Part shown: positions 45,301 to 56,258 of the stretch, piece after piece
Layout: each line of letters starts with the position of its first letter
How positions within the stretch are numbered: the stretch's first letter is position 1
Assembly: GCA_024734495.1 (NCBI GenBank)
Contig: JALMQS010000187.1
Coordinates: forward strand, 10,407,300 to 10,471,299
Source of the DNA: Forficula auricularia
Taxonomy: Eukaryota; Arthropoda; Insecta; Dermaptera; Forficulidae
Reading direction: 5' to 3'
DNA: 64,000 bases
Position numbers and translations under genes: made by a program
The notes under the pieces: model-generated
Told to the model about the DNA's origin: nothing
What the model saw: the letters and a program-made list of their open reading frames with translations, nothing else
The model's database searches: none

Positions 45301-45739
45301 ATTTATGTCAACATGGACTGCAAATAGCAAGTGATATCTGATTAATAATAAAGGAATAAACATATTAATATTTCAAATGACTTTGGATTAAGTTTAGCAA
45401 CGATCCGTTGCAGTTTATTTTCAATTATTTTTAAGAGTAGACAGCGACTTATAGATAGGTCTTGCATCACTATTAACTAGCATCCTAAAAAAAATGTTCA
45501 GCTCCAAGCTTTTATGGATAGGGTCCATTGTCATTTCTGATTACTTAATCCTTCTCTAAGATTTCTCTTTTAATTCTCATCAAAAAGAGAATTTCCATTC
45601 AAGGACACTCATTTTAATTTTTATTATGCGTTGTTTTCTGTTGGTTTTACCTGATAAATATTTCTACATGCTATTACTGTAATAATTTAGATTGGTGGAC
45701 TTGTTTGTTTCTTGTAAATTGTTGTGGCTGTCGCGTAAA

Positions 45740-46110
45740 CTACTCTCGGGGCTCATATTTTTTCATCAAGGAATGTTTCAACGTGCTTGACTGCTTTGCC
45801 AATTAAGTGCCTCGGACGCGCTCTACCCGGCTGGGTCAGTCAGTTGCTGCTCCAGCTCATGGGGTGTATGGGGTGTATCAAGTTAGCGGTCCGGGGGAGA
45901 TACCAGAGATGTCCGGGGGGGATGGGATGAGTACATTGCTATACCAATCGACGTGAGGTCCGCGCGCGTGCGTGTTCGTAGTGTGGGTGTCCGGGGCCGG
46001 GTTTGGTATGGTGGTGCCAAGAGAGAGCCAGACTTGGACCCAAACCCCTATATCGATCCGGTACCCTCCCTTTACACTTCCTTCCCCTTGGCCCTTTTAC
46101 ACGCCATGTC
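45740..46110 (+). promoter_or_regulatory. GC-rich island, candidate regulatory region
   Basis: GC/CpG-rich block with GCCAATTAAGTGCCTC (an NK-2-type homeodomain site TTAAGTG at 45804-45810), a doubled ATGGGGTGT, GTCCGGGGG repeats and CGCGCGCGTGCG. It grades into a CT-rich tract (46060-46250). Overlapping frames at 45939-46336 arise from this low complexity. No domain is recognised. Confidence 0.35.
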
Positions 46111-46424
46111 ATCTCACTATCTTTGTCTTTCAATTTCCGTTTTCCTTTCTCACTTGCATTCTCCATCCTCGTTTTCTACTGTTCTCTTCAGCCTCCTCCC
46201 TTCTTCAATCATCACTTCTTTTGCTATTTATCTTTTTCCTGCAGTCCTCTCTCGACGGCTTTTTCACCTTGGCCTTATTTTCTTTTTATTCAATTCTTTT
46301 CCCAAGATATATAAAACTTATCTTTATATAAGATGATATAAGTTGAACAACTATCTGGATTAAAAGTATTTTTGATGGAGTAAACTCATCGAATTATACA
46401 ATATTCCCACTACTATTGTATTTT

Positions 46425-46728
46425 TGTAATCGTTTCCAGGCGCCTTTGATAGACTCAGGGCCAGTTGTATGTCCGATGGTAAAGTCTTTGTAAAAGTTTA
46501 CAAAGGGTAAAACCGAGGGGTGAACCGCGATTGGAATTAGGTGTACACCGTCTTTGAAATTATTTTGGAATTCATTAGATAATCTATTGTCATCTAGTGT
46601 CTTCTACTTGGAAATGAAAGTGGAAGTGGAAGTAGGTGTACACGATTTTAGGTCGCGGTTCACCCCTCGGGTAAAACCTTAGAATTCACCTTGTCCCCGC
46701 CGGGATGGCCAATCAGATGACACGCACT
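46425..46728. mobile_element. Family E half-element with nested D, first unit of a local duplication
   Basis: The E element starts at 46457 (AGGGCCAGTTGTATGTC) and is interrupted by D. It resumes with ACCTTAGAATTCACCTTGT and stops after GGCCAATCAGATGA. The sequence then restarts with the same left flank (TGTAATCGTTTCCAGGCGCC) at 46729. So flank plus half of E was duplicated in tandem; only this unit contains D. Confidence 0.8.
46506..46677. mobile_element. Family D MITE (inserted in family E), copy 7, perfect 8-bp duplication
   Basis: The element 46514-46669 is bounded by GGTAAAAC on both sides. Ends CGAGGGGTGAACCGCG and CGCGGTTCACCCCTCG are perfect complements. The neighbouring E copy at 46761 has GGTAAAAC once, an empty site. 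Confidence 0.96.
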
Positions 46729-46760
46729 TGTAATCGTTTCCAGGCGCCTTTGAAAAGCTC

Positions 46761-46967
46761 AGGGCCAGTTGTATGTCGCTCTTGATTAAAGTCTTTGTAA
46801 AGTTTACAAAGGGGTAAAACCTTAGGATTCACCTTGCAGGCCCGGCGGGATGGCTAATCAGATGAAAGTGCGTGTCATCTGATTGGCCATCCAGCTGGTC
46901 ACAAGGTGAATTCTAAGGTTTTACCCTTTGTAAACTTTTACAAACCGACATACAACTAACTGGCCCT
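46761..46967. mobile_element. Family E palindromic MITE, complete copy
   Basis: AGGGCCAGTTGTATGTCG to ACAACTAACTGGCCCT, arms about 95 bp, centre AAGTGCGTGT. Lies directly after the duplicated flank. Confidence 0.88.
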
Positions 46968-47579
46968 TAAACATGTCATTTTAAGACTTATTACCTGAGT
47001 TCTAACATATTCAAAACGAATTATAAAATATTGCAAAATTGGAAGAAGACATTATATATATTCTTACCGATTATTTCATATTAAATACTTAATCTAGATC
47101 TAGATAATTTCATCCGTACTATTCAACTTATAAACGACGCAACCCTCCAAGGCTAAATTCAACAACTTATTATGTATTGTTCACCTCAGTGAAGGAATCC
47201 CAATCCCCTCCTCTACATTTAATTTTTATTTTTAGATTGACATTGGCTCATTTCATTTTCCCATGCTCCCCTTCTCAACCATTTATATTGAGTGGCATCT
47301 CTTCTACCCTCCTCTTTACTAACGCTTTCAGAAACATCGACCCAAATTGTAGCTTTAATTAAAATATGTAAAATTGTTATAAACTTTCGAGGCACTGACT
47401 TTGGAATAATTAATCAACTAGGAAATATATATACATTTTATTTTCATATATATTATCATTTAAAATTAAATAACATATTTGGAGAGATAATTGTAGCTAA
47501 TGGAATTAAAACTCGTTTGAAAATACTTGATATGATATAAGGAATTGATTTGTCGATAGAACTACAAGACTAACAAGTT

Positions 47580-48060
47580 TTATTTTGTGTGAGAAAATGG
47601 TCAAGCTCGTCGGAAACTTGGCAGTGGAGAAGTTGTCGTTGTCTCTTTCTCTTTCGCAAAACTATCCCACCCTCGGTCTAAATACACTTGACAAACTAGC
47701 TTGAGGTCAGTCGCACAACTCGACCGAAGCTATTACTTCTCTGGGAAGATGAAAGGGGAGGAGCTGAGCTGCAATCTCATCCTACAACTTGAGATCATCA
47801 AGCTTCTCCAGTCTTCGTCCATGTCGTCCATTTCGTCCAGATGGTCCACCCTCAGAGCGCCGGCCCAGCTCTGCACAAATCGATATCGCAACGGAGTCTT
47901 GGCCATTGCCGCCCCAAACCAGAAGACCCCTCGGTAGAATTTCCCGGTCCCTCATGGTTGAGAACGCCACCCAATCTCTGGACCGGCCGATATCCGCTTC
48001 CCTTTAGCATGCCTTGCCGACCGCCCTGGGGGCAACCAGCCACCTTGCCCGAGTTGGATC
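47580..48060. promoter_or_regulatory. Long GC-rich island, possible exon(s)
   Basis: About 450 bp of near-balanced to GC-rich composition with several frames open on both strands. The plus frame 47701-47937 and the minus frame 47733-47906 both look more complex than surrounding chance frames. CTTGAGATCATCAAGCTT is a near dyad, and GTCCATGTCGTCCATTTCGT is repetitive. I cannot choose a coding strand. Confidence 0.35.
47733..47906 (-). CDS. Possible small exon/ORF in GC island (57 aa, unrecognised)
   Basis: The frame starts ATGGCCAAGACTCC and reads MAKTPLRYRFVQSWAGALRV, then an acidic HLDEMDDMDEDW segment, then a Ser-rich end and a TAA stop. It is open further upstream to a TGA near 47957 (reading KFYRGVFWFGAA). 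I know no matching family. The competing frames on this and the opposite strand make the call weak. Confidence 0.2.
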   Translation of the reverse strand: MAKTPLRYRFVQSWAGALRVDHLDEMDDMDEDWRSLMISSCRMRLQLSSSPFIFPEK

Positions 48061-48172
48061 AACTTTTCCAATCCAAACACTTGAATGTTCTGGTGTTAAT
48101 CAACAGATTTTCGAAAGAATTATTTTAATTAATTAATTTCTATAATTGATTTAATATTCTATTTATACTTTC

Positions 48173-48676
48173 TTAAGGTAGTTCTTTCACAAATGCAAAA
48201 ATTCAAGAATTCTTCGAAACTTGGAATATAAGTCATTAAAAGCATAATAAACACACTGTTAAAATTTGAAGACGATTTACCACACCAAACATTGAAATAA
48301 TTTCAATTAAAAATGATTTTTTTTACATATGGTAGATTGGGAAAGGGTGGGAAAATGATCATTATTATTTTTTTTTCATTGATGGACTTTCACCATCTTG
48401 ATGAAAAACTAATATTTGTTAGAATAATATATTCGGAGTAACTAAAAATTGAAATTATTTACCTCGTAGTTTTGATAAAAAAAAAAAAATTAAATTTAGT
48501 GGAGAGGATATAAGATCAATGGCTTGGAAACGATCCATTCATAAAGAGGATATAGTAGTGTGAGAAGTACAGTCACGTTAAAAAAACATAACCTAAAATT
48601 TTATCACCTTTCATATATATAGAGTGGTTACGAGGCTAAAACTTTTTGTGGGATTGTCGCGAAAGAACTACCTTAA
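48173..48676 (+). mobile_element. Family B TTAA element
   Basis: TTAAGGTAGTTCTTTCAC to GTCGCGAAAGAACTACCTTAA, TTAA on both sides. All landmarks present. The best-preserved B copy. Confidence 0.95.
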
Positions 48677-49084
48677 AAACAAGTAAAAGTAATAATTAAA
48701 TACAAGTTTTCACCAGAAATAAATATTTTAACTCCACTTTTAGATCTGATAAGTGTATTTTAAGCTATTCTTTGTATAAATGTAGCGTCTAACAATTAAT
48801 TTCCTACAATAATATAAAATTTGAAACTTTATAAATCTATTGGTGAGAACTTTTTCATCCTCTGCATTCTGGCAGTAACCTATTACTTCAGGTGTTCTCT
48901 TATTTTCACAAAAATAGCTCCAACGATTTTTTTTATCGCTGTTTTAATCACAAATAACATTTCCTTTATTGTACATTCTCATTATTTAAATCGTTTCCCT
49001 GTTAGTAGCGTTTTTTTTCTTTTATACCATAAACTGTTAGAAAATCGAAAGTTAACTCTAGTAATTCCGAATATATTAAAGTTT
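48677..49084. other. AT-rich spacer, nothing recognised
   Basis: AT-rich sequence. A 113-codon frame (48821-49162) is hydrophobic and runs into a dispersed repeat; not considered a gene. Confidence 0.4.
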
Positions 49085-49215
49085 AGTTTTTTGTTGTCGG
49101 AAAGCCTACTAGTGCTTGGGTTCGACTCCCGAGGGGACAAGACCCTCCTACATGCAATATAAACATATCTATCAAAATCTTTGATAAATGACCTAAATTC
49201 ATGTTCATGAAATTT
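49085..49215 (+). repeat. Dispersed repeat, possibly tRNA-derived SINE
   Basis: Contains GGGTTCGACTCCCGAGGGG, which fits a tRNA T-arm/B box, then ACCCTCCTACATGCAATATA and AAAATCTTTGAT. The tail recurs at 15405-15480, and a related T-arm block (GGGTTCAATTCCCGAAGAGG) at 61681. I find no A box or tRNA 5' half, so it is not a tRNA gene. Confidence 0.45.
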
Positions 49216-49226
49216 ACAATTTTATT

Positions 49227-49420
49227 CATTTTCAAATACTATGAAGATTTTTAACATCTACCCCTGTGGATGCAGCCCGCCACCCAGAGCGTTCTATTGA
49301 ATGCATATCCTACACCCTGCAGGCGTCGCTTGGATCTTTTCAATCTGTCTAGGCCTAGCGTTTACAAAGACCATGGCTATACGTAAATGAAGAGCGGCCC
49401 ACCGTTGATTATATATATGA
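49227..49420 (-). mobile_element. hAT-like family L fragment
   Basis: Inverted relative of 38540-38705: AACATCTACCCCTGTGGATG, CAGAGCGTTCTATTGAATGC, CCCTGCAGGCGTCGCTTGG and GAAGAGCGGCCCACCGTTG at the far end. The transposase part is deleted, leaving the two ends joined. Confidence 0.8.
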
Positions 49421-49734
49421 TATAACAGGTGATTTATTGAAAATTAATGCTCTCTTCTTAAAATCCTGATCTCTTATTAATTTAAAACAAATAAATTACT
49501 ATTTTTAATTATTTAATTTTAATTTGTTAAAAAAAAGCGATAATTAAATTCGTGTGATAGCATCCCTACTTTATTAATTATAATAAGGCATTAAAATAAA
49601 GTTGTTGTTCTAAAACAATACGATTCAGTTTTGCCATTGAAATAAAACGAGCTTTTGTAAATTTGTTTGGGATTAAGGACATTTTTTGCATAACTAGAAA
49701 CTAATTAACTCAGTTGTTTGCGAGGATAAGCTTT

Positions 49735-49985
49735 TATTTTGAAAACCACCACCCTCATTGCGCGAACGGCACGCGGGTCCTATACTCCATATCATATACG
49801 GCCCTATTTCAGCATTCCCCTTTTCCCCCGTACCCTCTTAAAGTTTAACACAAAGTTGGCAACAACTCAGAAAAGCCGCCTGGAAAGTTGAAGCCTCACC
49901 CCCGCACCTTCAAAGTTGAGTTCGCTGTCTCTCTATTCCGACTTTGGCCTCTCTCTTTCCACCTGTCAAGCAACTCTGGCGTTTC
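49735..49985 (+). promoter_or_regulatory. GC-rich island, function unknown
   Basis: Contains CATTGCGCGAACGGCACGCG, then a CT-rich tract with CAAAGTTGG and CAAAGTTGA repeats. No reading frame of note. Candidate regulatory DNA. Confidence 0.3.
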
Positions 49986-50815
49986 AAAACTTAATTGTAA
50001 CCATTCATGGCAGAAATTTGCAAGCACATGACTTTTACTACACCAAGAACAACTCTTTCTATCTACTTATCATGTAATGAATTTCCAAATGACCGATTAT
50101 ATCTTATCATTTCTGTGAGTTATTTTTTTCTTTATTAACCATATCATCAGTTCTTCAATATTCACATTGATTAGTCATATTCTCTTGATTGTTTTATTAT
50201 ATTAATATATTAACACATCTATAGTCGCCATCAAGAATTTAAAAGCTTTTTGGTTGCAAGGGTCTATCATGACTTATAGATGCTGCGCCTCAATATCATT
50301 GAATAAATAAATAATAACCATTGACACGCTCAAAGGAGGTCGTTTTCAAAGCGAGAGACGTTAGTGATGTTGTCACATCACAAGTTCAGTTCGTCTCTAG
50401 TGTGCTACCTTAGACAAGTCTGAATGTTATTTTTTTCTTCTACTAATTGAAATGTAACTTTTACTGATAAGTTATTCATGGTCCCATGAGTAACCTAGAC
50501 TATATTATCATGCTATATCAAAACGGGGGGAGTAAAGTGATGATAAAATGAACGATGACCACCTTATTAACAATTTATAAAAGAATCGATTAAATGTAGA
50601 GATATTTCGTTCTTTGGATTTGTTTTTGTGTGTGGCGTTAAAATGATCCCTTAATTGAGGCTTTCAAAAGCAGAGTGGACCATCCCACGTTTGGTTTTTT
50701 TATGAGAAATCCAGCAAAATAGAGGTAAAGGTTCGAGACAAAAGAGGTACCTGTTCTGTAATCTAGAAGAACGTTTAAAAACTAAGTTTGGACCACTCTT
50801 GTCTATTTAGTTTTA
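49986..50815. other. Spacer, nothing recognised
   Basis: AT-rich to balanced; no gene or repeat recognised. Confidence 0.4.
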
Positions 50816-50996
50816 TCAAAAACCGAGGCGTGAACTGCGTTTGGAATTAGGTGTACACATCTTTGGAATTATGTGGAATTATTTTGGAATTCATTAGATA
50901 ATGCCTCTTCATCTATTGTCTTCTACTTGGAAATGAAAGTGGAAGTGGAAGTAGGTCTACACAATATTAGGTCGCGGTTCACCCCTCGTCAAAAAC
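50816..50996. mobile_element. Family D MITE, copy 8, perfect 8-bp duplication
   Basis: The element 50824-50988 is flanked by TCAAAAAC on both sides. Ends CGAGGCGTGAACTGCG and CGCGGTTCACCCCTCG. Longest D copy here because of small internal duplications. Confidence 0.95.
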
Positions 50997-51214
50997 CTAG
51001 GTACTTGATTATAGAGGATTATCAGCGAATAGAGATTTGTGGGTTTGCCCACTCTGCTTTTGAACGCCTCAATTAATCCTTTTAATCTCGGTATTATGCA
51101 TAGCTATTGCACCTCAGATGCATTAAATAAAATTCCAACTATTCATAATACATAATTGAGCTACCCAATTCTTGGATCATTTCTCCAATGAGGTATATAA
51201 AAAAAGTTGCATTG

Positions 51215-51440
51215 GACTCAGGTGGTTTGGCATTTGCCGGCACAAGCCGATATCCTTGGGCGGTGTCGTCCACCGATTAACTGACGCCGTCGCTGCCGCA
51301 CCAAACAAGTTTCGCCTGAGACAGAAGTAAAGTTAACTCCCTCCAATCAAGTTGAATTCGAGTTCCCGTCCAACTTACGGCTCCCGCTCTTCTCATCTCC
51401 CCTTTACAACCACCACACTAAAGAGTCAAAATTTGGTTAC
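51215..51440 (+). promoter_or_regulatory. GC-rich island, function unknown
   Basis: GGCATTTGCCGGCACAAGCC, GGGCGGTGTCGTCCACCG and GACGCCGTCGCTGCCGCACC, grading into a CT-rich tract. No convincing frame. Confidence 0.3.
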
Positions 51441-51906
51441 GCTTATATTGAATCTCAACGCCCTTAAGCTAAATATGTTTGTTTGGCTCAAAGTTAGACA
51501 TCATTCATTTCGAAACTTTGCATAGCTATCAATTTGCTTAAAGTTGTTTTTCATTTTTGGTTTACTAACCAATTAAATATTCACATCTTATACATAGTTT
51601 CTCTCCTTGCTTTGATTATCTATCAACTAGGATCAAAATACTTGCGGAAAAAATACAAACATAGTTTGGCTATATTAGCAGTGTTTAATTCATACGGGAC
51701 AAATTAAAAGTGTTAATCTGCATAATATGAATAAATATATACTATACTATATATAATAAATTATTCATTAGTTCAAAAATGTTCCTCTTCATTTTTACTC
51801 TAATATTTGCATTACTCAATCATTGTCATCATACTTTTTCTATTCTTCTCGATTTGTTGTAGTTTACTCTGTGTAGCCTTTTTATTAATTCGTATCAAAT
51901 TCCCTT

Positions 51907-52006
51907 NNNNNNNNNNNNNNNNNNNNNNNNNNNNNNNNNNNNNNNNNNNNNNNNNNNNNNNNNNNNNNNNNNNNNNNNNNNNNNNNNNNNNNNNNNNNNN
52001 NNNNNN
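51907..52006. other. Assembly gap (100 N)
   Basis: Exactly 100 unknown bases, the usual placeholder for a scaffold gap of unknown length. The order of flanks is trustworthy only as far as the scaffolding is. Confidence 0.99.
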
Positions 52007-52317
52007 TTTTCATGTTTAAAATTTGACGCCATCTCCTCCCATGAGAGCTCATTTGCTATTTTTCGCAACCATAAGTTTCAGAGCTAAAAAATTCGAAATT
52101 TAACACCGGAAGTTGATATTTAAATGAAATATTTTTTTTTTTGTGGTTTCATCAAAAACAGCTCTAACGATTTTTTTTTTTAATTGGTGAATTTATCAAG
52201 GGACATAAGTTATTAGTCGTGTATAAATTTTAAATCCTTTGAAATAAGGAAAGAGGACGCAAATTATGAGTGTCAGAAGATCTAATTATATCTTATTATA
52301 TTAAACAAGCAATTTTC

Positions 52318-52346
52318 GTATATATATATGTATATATATATATATA
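52318..52346. repeat. (TA)n-type palindromic microsatellite
   Basis: Interrupted TA repeat flanked by CGTATA / TATACG, forming a perfect hairpin. Confidence 0.8.
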
Positions 52347-52657
52347 CGAACCCCGTTCCATCTCAAATGGCCCACCAATATTTTTTCTTTTTAAATAGAA
52401 ATTATGCTAATTCACGGTAAATTTAATTTAAATATTTATTTTTATTATTATTTGGAACAACATTTTAAACAATTCGAAACATTTTATTGTATTTTTTGAC
52501 CTTTAAAAAAACATATTTTTATATGTAAAAAATAGTTCTCGCTTTTAACGATTTTTTTTTTTTTTAAGAAATCTTTGAACATGTGAAATAATCAAGTAGG
52601 CTTTGCCTTTTTCTAACAAAAAGAAAGTTTGTTTTGTTTAGTTATTAGTAATAAAAT

Positions 52658-53752
52658 GACTTCCGTGGAAAGGTTGTTGATGAAAAAATTCTCGCTCAAT
52701 TATTATCAATTTATTTAAAAAGGGAAAATCAAACTCGTAAATTGGGGATCTAGTTAATTTATCAAAGATTACTGTCAGAAATATTATTCGAGTTTATAAA
52801 ACAACGGCTACAATAGCTACAAAACCTCGAGATGCGTCGAAAACCAAAATATCAGATGCTGATAGACGGGCATTGAAGAAGATTATTAGAAAAAAACAGG
52901 CGTTCGAACTATGGTGAATTATTCGTTCTTTGGAGCGATGCTGTGGGGCGAAGTGTTTCAAGATCCACGTGCCATAGAGAAGCCCTTAAGTTAGGTTTTA
53001 AAACTTACAAGGTAATTTTATTGCAACTTATTCCAATTTTTTTTTTTTGTAATTTTACTAATTTTTTTTAGGCGAAAGAAAAGCCACTCTTGACATTAAA
53101 ACAAAAGAAAAACCGGCTTAAATGGGCTAAAAGTCACATTAATTGGACGAGTGATGAATGGAATAGTGTCCATTGGAGTGATGAGTCTCGTTTTGAAGTT
53201 TGTGTTGGGGACAATCGAAGCAGAGTTATTCGTCAGAAAAATGAAGCTTTCAATTCAGATTGTTTAAAAGAAAGTAAAATTTCCTGCTTCAGTTATGGTA
53301 TGGAATTCAATGTCTGCTAGAGGTGTTGGAAAACTTCACTTCATTGATGGAATTGTAAACACCAATAAATATTTAGAGATTTAAAAAAATATCGTTACTT
53401 CCAACGATGGCAGATGCATTGCAGAATAATAATAATGTTGTGTTCCAACAAGATGGGGCGGCCTGCCATACATCAAGAAAATATTTAAAATGGCTTTCTG
53501 ATCATAATGTTCCACTTTTGGAGTGGGTGGCAAACAGTCCCGACTTGTCACCAATAGAAACTCTTTTGGCACACAATGAAAAGCTATTACGAATACAACC
53601 AGCTAGAAACGTAGTCGAATTAAAACACAAACTTCAAAATATTTGGGATACTTTCACTCAAGATGAGTGTCAAAACTTAATAAGTACGGTGCCCAAAAGA
53701 ATTCAAGCAGTAAATAAAAATAAAGAGTTTACAACATATTTAATTACTAAAA
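52658..53752 (+). pseudogene. Tc1-like (DD34E) transposase relic
   Basis: Cut-and-paste transposase of the Tc1 group, broken by several frameshifts and stops. The N-terminal DNA-binding part (52658-52920) is unreadable as one frame. From about 52950 it reads RSVSRSTCHREALKLGFKTY, then, after a 60-nt intron-like gap, AKEKPLLTLKQKKNRLKWAK. The first catalytic Asp is in HWSDESRFEV, the second in VVFQQDGAACH, and the Glu in SPDLSPIE. Exactly 34 residues separate the second Asp and the Glu, which defines DD34E. The end reads TVPKRIQAVNKNKEFTTYL, the usual Tc1 finish, after which the frame runs straight into a family A half-element. I could not find Tc1 terminal repeats or TA duplications. Confidence 0.9.
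53012..53071 (+). other. Intron-like gap in the Tc1 transposase
   Basis: The 60-nt segment begins GTAATTTT, ends with a polypyrimidine tract and TAG, and lies in phase 0 between KTYK and AKEK, which are adjacent in Tc1-like transposases. It has CTAAT upstream of the T-tract as a possible branch point. Most Tc1-like elements have no intron here. Confidence 0.65.
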
Positions 53753-53754
53753 AC

Positions 53755-54099
53755 AAGCTGGCAACAACGCATGTATTTAAACTAAAAAGTGGGTTAATTT
53801 TAGTACTTTTTTTGACGTTTTTTCGCTTCAGCCATTGTCGCAATAGCTTTCAATCGCTTATTAAGAACTTTTTGTTTTATAAATCTCCCTTTATAATGTA
53901 CTTTATCTGAAATTTCTATAATGAAATATATACAAACTCGGACAGTGCTGCCAGATTTATCAAACGAACACGGGATTGGCTTGTAGTGGTACATAAACAG
54001 CAAAAAGTTTAGGGCTTATTAATTATGAATCTTTATTGTCTGTTTAATATACTCTAGCATTAACTTTTTGCTAGTATTGTCGCGAAACAACTACCTTAA
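53755..54099 (-). mobile_element. Family A right half, fused to the Tc1 relic
   Basis: Starts ACTAAAAACAAGCTGGCAAC, in the middle of the normal A element, and continues to GCGAAACAACTACCTTAA. The small basic frame (53800-54003, minus) is open. The same mid-element start point is used by the copy at 59455. Confidence 0.9.
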
Positions 54100-55031
54100 G
54101 AAAATACAATTAAGAACTTGTATGAAAAAATTAGTCTCAATTCATTCAAGCTTCCAGCTCGATGATAATGATTCGTTGATCCATAAATTCTTCAATTATC
54201 TAAATGTAACTTTTATTTATTTGTTATGGATTATTATCCGACACTCAATAAAATACACGTACTATAAATAATTGATTCATCATTTCATAATTTTTACTTA
54301 TTCTTTGCATGATCAAGGTTCGTAGTTTTTATAGAGAAGGTATATCTAATTGCAGATAATTGAATCATTAAAAAATGCATCTGCGTGGTATTTTTTTTCT
54401 TAGTTTAATCAGAGATAATTTCTATACACAAAAATAACCTATTATAAAATGTCTTGATCGGTTCCTTTTGAAGAGAAATCTAGTCAAATATAAAGGCATC
54501 AGAAATAAGAACAAGTTCCTAATTAAAGAAAATAACGCTATATCATCTACCTAGGCAGCCTTGAGGGCAAATTTAACCTATATTCGTATTTCGTCGACAA
54601 ATAACTAAAAATTGTCTATGGAATAAATTACCTTAATTAACATCTTTGTTTTTGGAAAAAGATTAGGACTTAGAAATTATCTTTGTCTTTTTTTTCTCTC
54701 CCAGGATAAAATGATGTTATTTATTTATTTATTTTTTAATTATAGAAACAACAGAATTAGTAGGCAAGATTTTTAACTAATTTGTTGATTTTATTGTTCA
54801 AATTCTTGAACAGTTTAGCTATAAAAGAAACGGAATGTTTTCAGTTCAAATTGACTCATGCATTTCGGTTATTAGAACTTAATGATGGATTTATTTGATT
54901 AGAGTCAAACGGTATTTATGGATCTCTAAGGTCTTTAAGGATAAGAAAAAACTTTGAAAGAATTTCAGGCCCTGAAATCGAAATAAATTAAGTGACTAAT
55001 TAATTAGCCCGATTTATTTCTAATTTTCCTA
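54100..55031. other. AT-rich spacer, nothing recognised
   Basis: AT-rich; nothing recognised. Confidence 0.45.
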
Positions 55032-55236
55032 AGGTCCAGTTGTATGTCGGTTGGTAAACTCTTTTTAAACGTTGACAAGGGTAAAACTTCAAAATTCACC
55101 TTGTGCCTGGTTGGATGGCCAATCAGATGACAGTCACTTTCATTTGATTGGCCATCCCACCGGCACAAGGTGAGTTCTAAGGTTTACCCTTTGTCAACGT
55201 TTAAAAAAGTTTACCAACCGACATACAACTGGCCCT
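55032..55236. mobile_element. Family E palindromic MITE
   Basis: AGGTCCAGTTGTATGTCGG to CCGACATACAACTGGCCCT; arms near 95 bp; includes GATGGCCAATCAGATGA and its complement. More diverged than other E copies. Confidence 0.87.
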
Positions 55237-56258
55237 AAGTATTTCTTTAATAATTTTTGCAAATCATAATTTATTTTATTGCAAAATTTGTGCTTAATAA
55301 AATATGGTAGTATCGAGAGGGTTACAAAGGACAAGGGTCGAAATGTTTGTTCAATGGTCCAAAAGTACAATCCCTATTCATTTTTGGCCTCTATTGAATC
55401 ACACCAATAAATAATTTCTTGTCTATTTATTTGAAAATTTCAATTACTTCTTATGATCGACACACAAACATAAAAATCATGAATCTGAACATTAATGATT
55501 TTATAAAAAAAGTAACCTTGTTGCTATGTATTTTTTATTAAACACAGCAATGAGAGAAAGAGAGACCAGGTGGTATTCAGACATGAATAGTAATATAATT
55601 ATCTTCTTATTAGAATATTTTATATGTAATGAGAATCAATTAACACGTAAAAATAGTAGGGACTGAAATATCATGTACTAAAAACTTTCACAAAGTGGGT
55701 GGTCTAAGCTTGGAAAAACTTCCAAATCATCAACCTGGCTAAATAAAAAATAATTTTATTAAATATGAACTCTTATGAAATCAATCATGTTATATTATAA
55801 ACTAGTGATGCAATTCAATGAAAAAATTTAAAATGATAGAAGAAAATTTTCCAAAAAAATTCAATAAATTATTTTCTCTTTAAAATGCCTCTTAAGGTTA
55901 TAAGCATAATCTGACTTGTGATGAAATAATAGAACTGGGGCTATCTTATAATGATGAAATAATATTATAACATTTATTGTATCTATGACCTATCATGTTT
56001 CCAATTTATTAAAATGTATTTATTTATTTATTGTTTAAGCGAAGGCTAACATAATGGAAAAGGCACTTGTTTCCACCCTTAAAAGCGCCCTAATGAATTA
56101 ACTTAATGTCAGTAATTTTCAACACTGACGTTAATTAAAATCTTTTTCCCAATGTTAGACAACAAGAATATTAGCAGTACAAAAGAGCTAGGTTCTCATT
56201 ACACTATTTCACTAAGAACAACCTTATTTAGTAGTCCAGTACAATGCCAATGGACACT
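55237..56258. other. AT-rich spacer, nothing recognised
   Basis: AT-rich; nothing recognised. Confidence 0.45.

Noticed and set aside
45939..46336. Four overlapping frames of up to 127 codons
   Set aside because: They arise from a GC/CT-rich tract where all frames are open; Ser/Pro/Leu-rich without motifs.
49085..49150. Possible tRNA gene
   Set aside because: Only a T-arm/B-box-like block is present; no acceptor stem, D-arm or A box. Treated as a repeat.
51807..52019. 70-codon frame across the N gap
   Set aside because: Half of it is translated N; meaningless.
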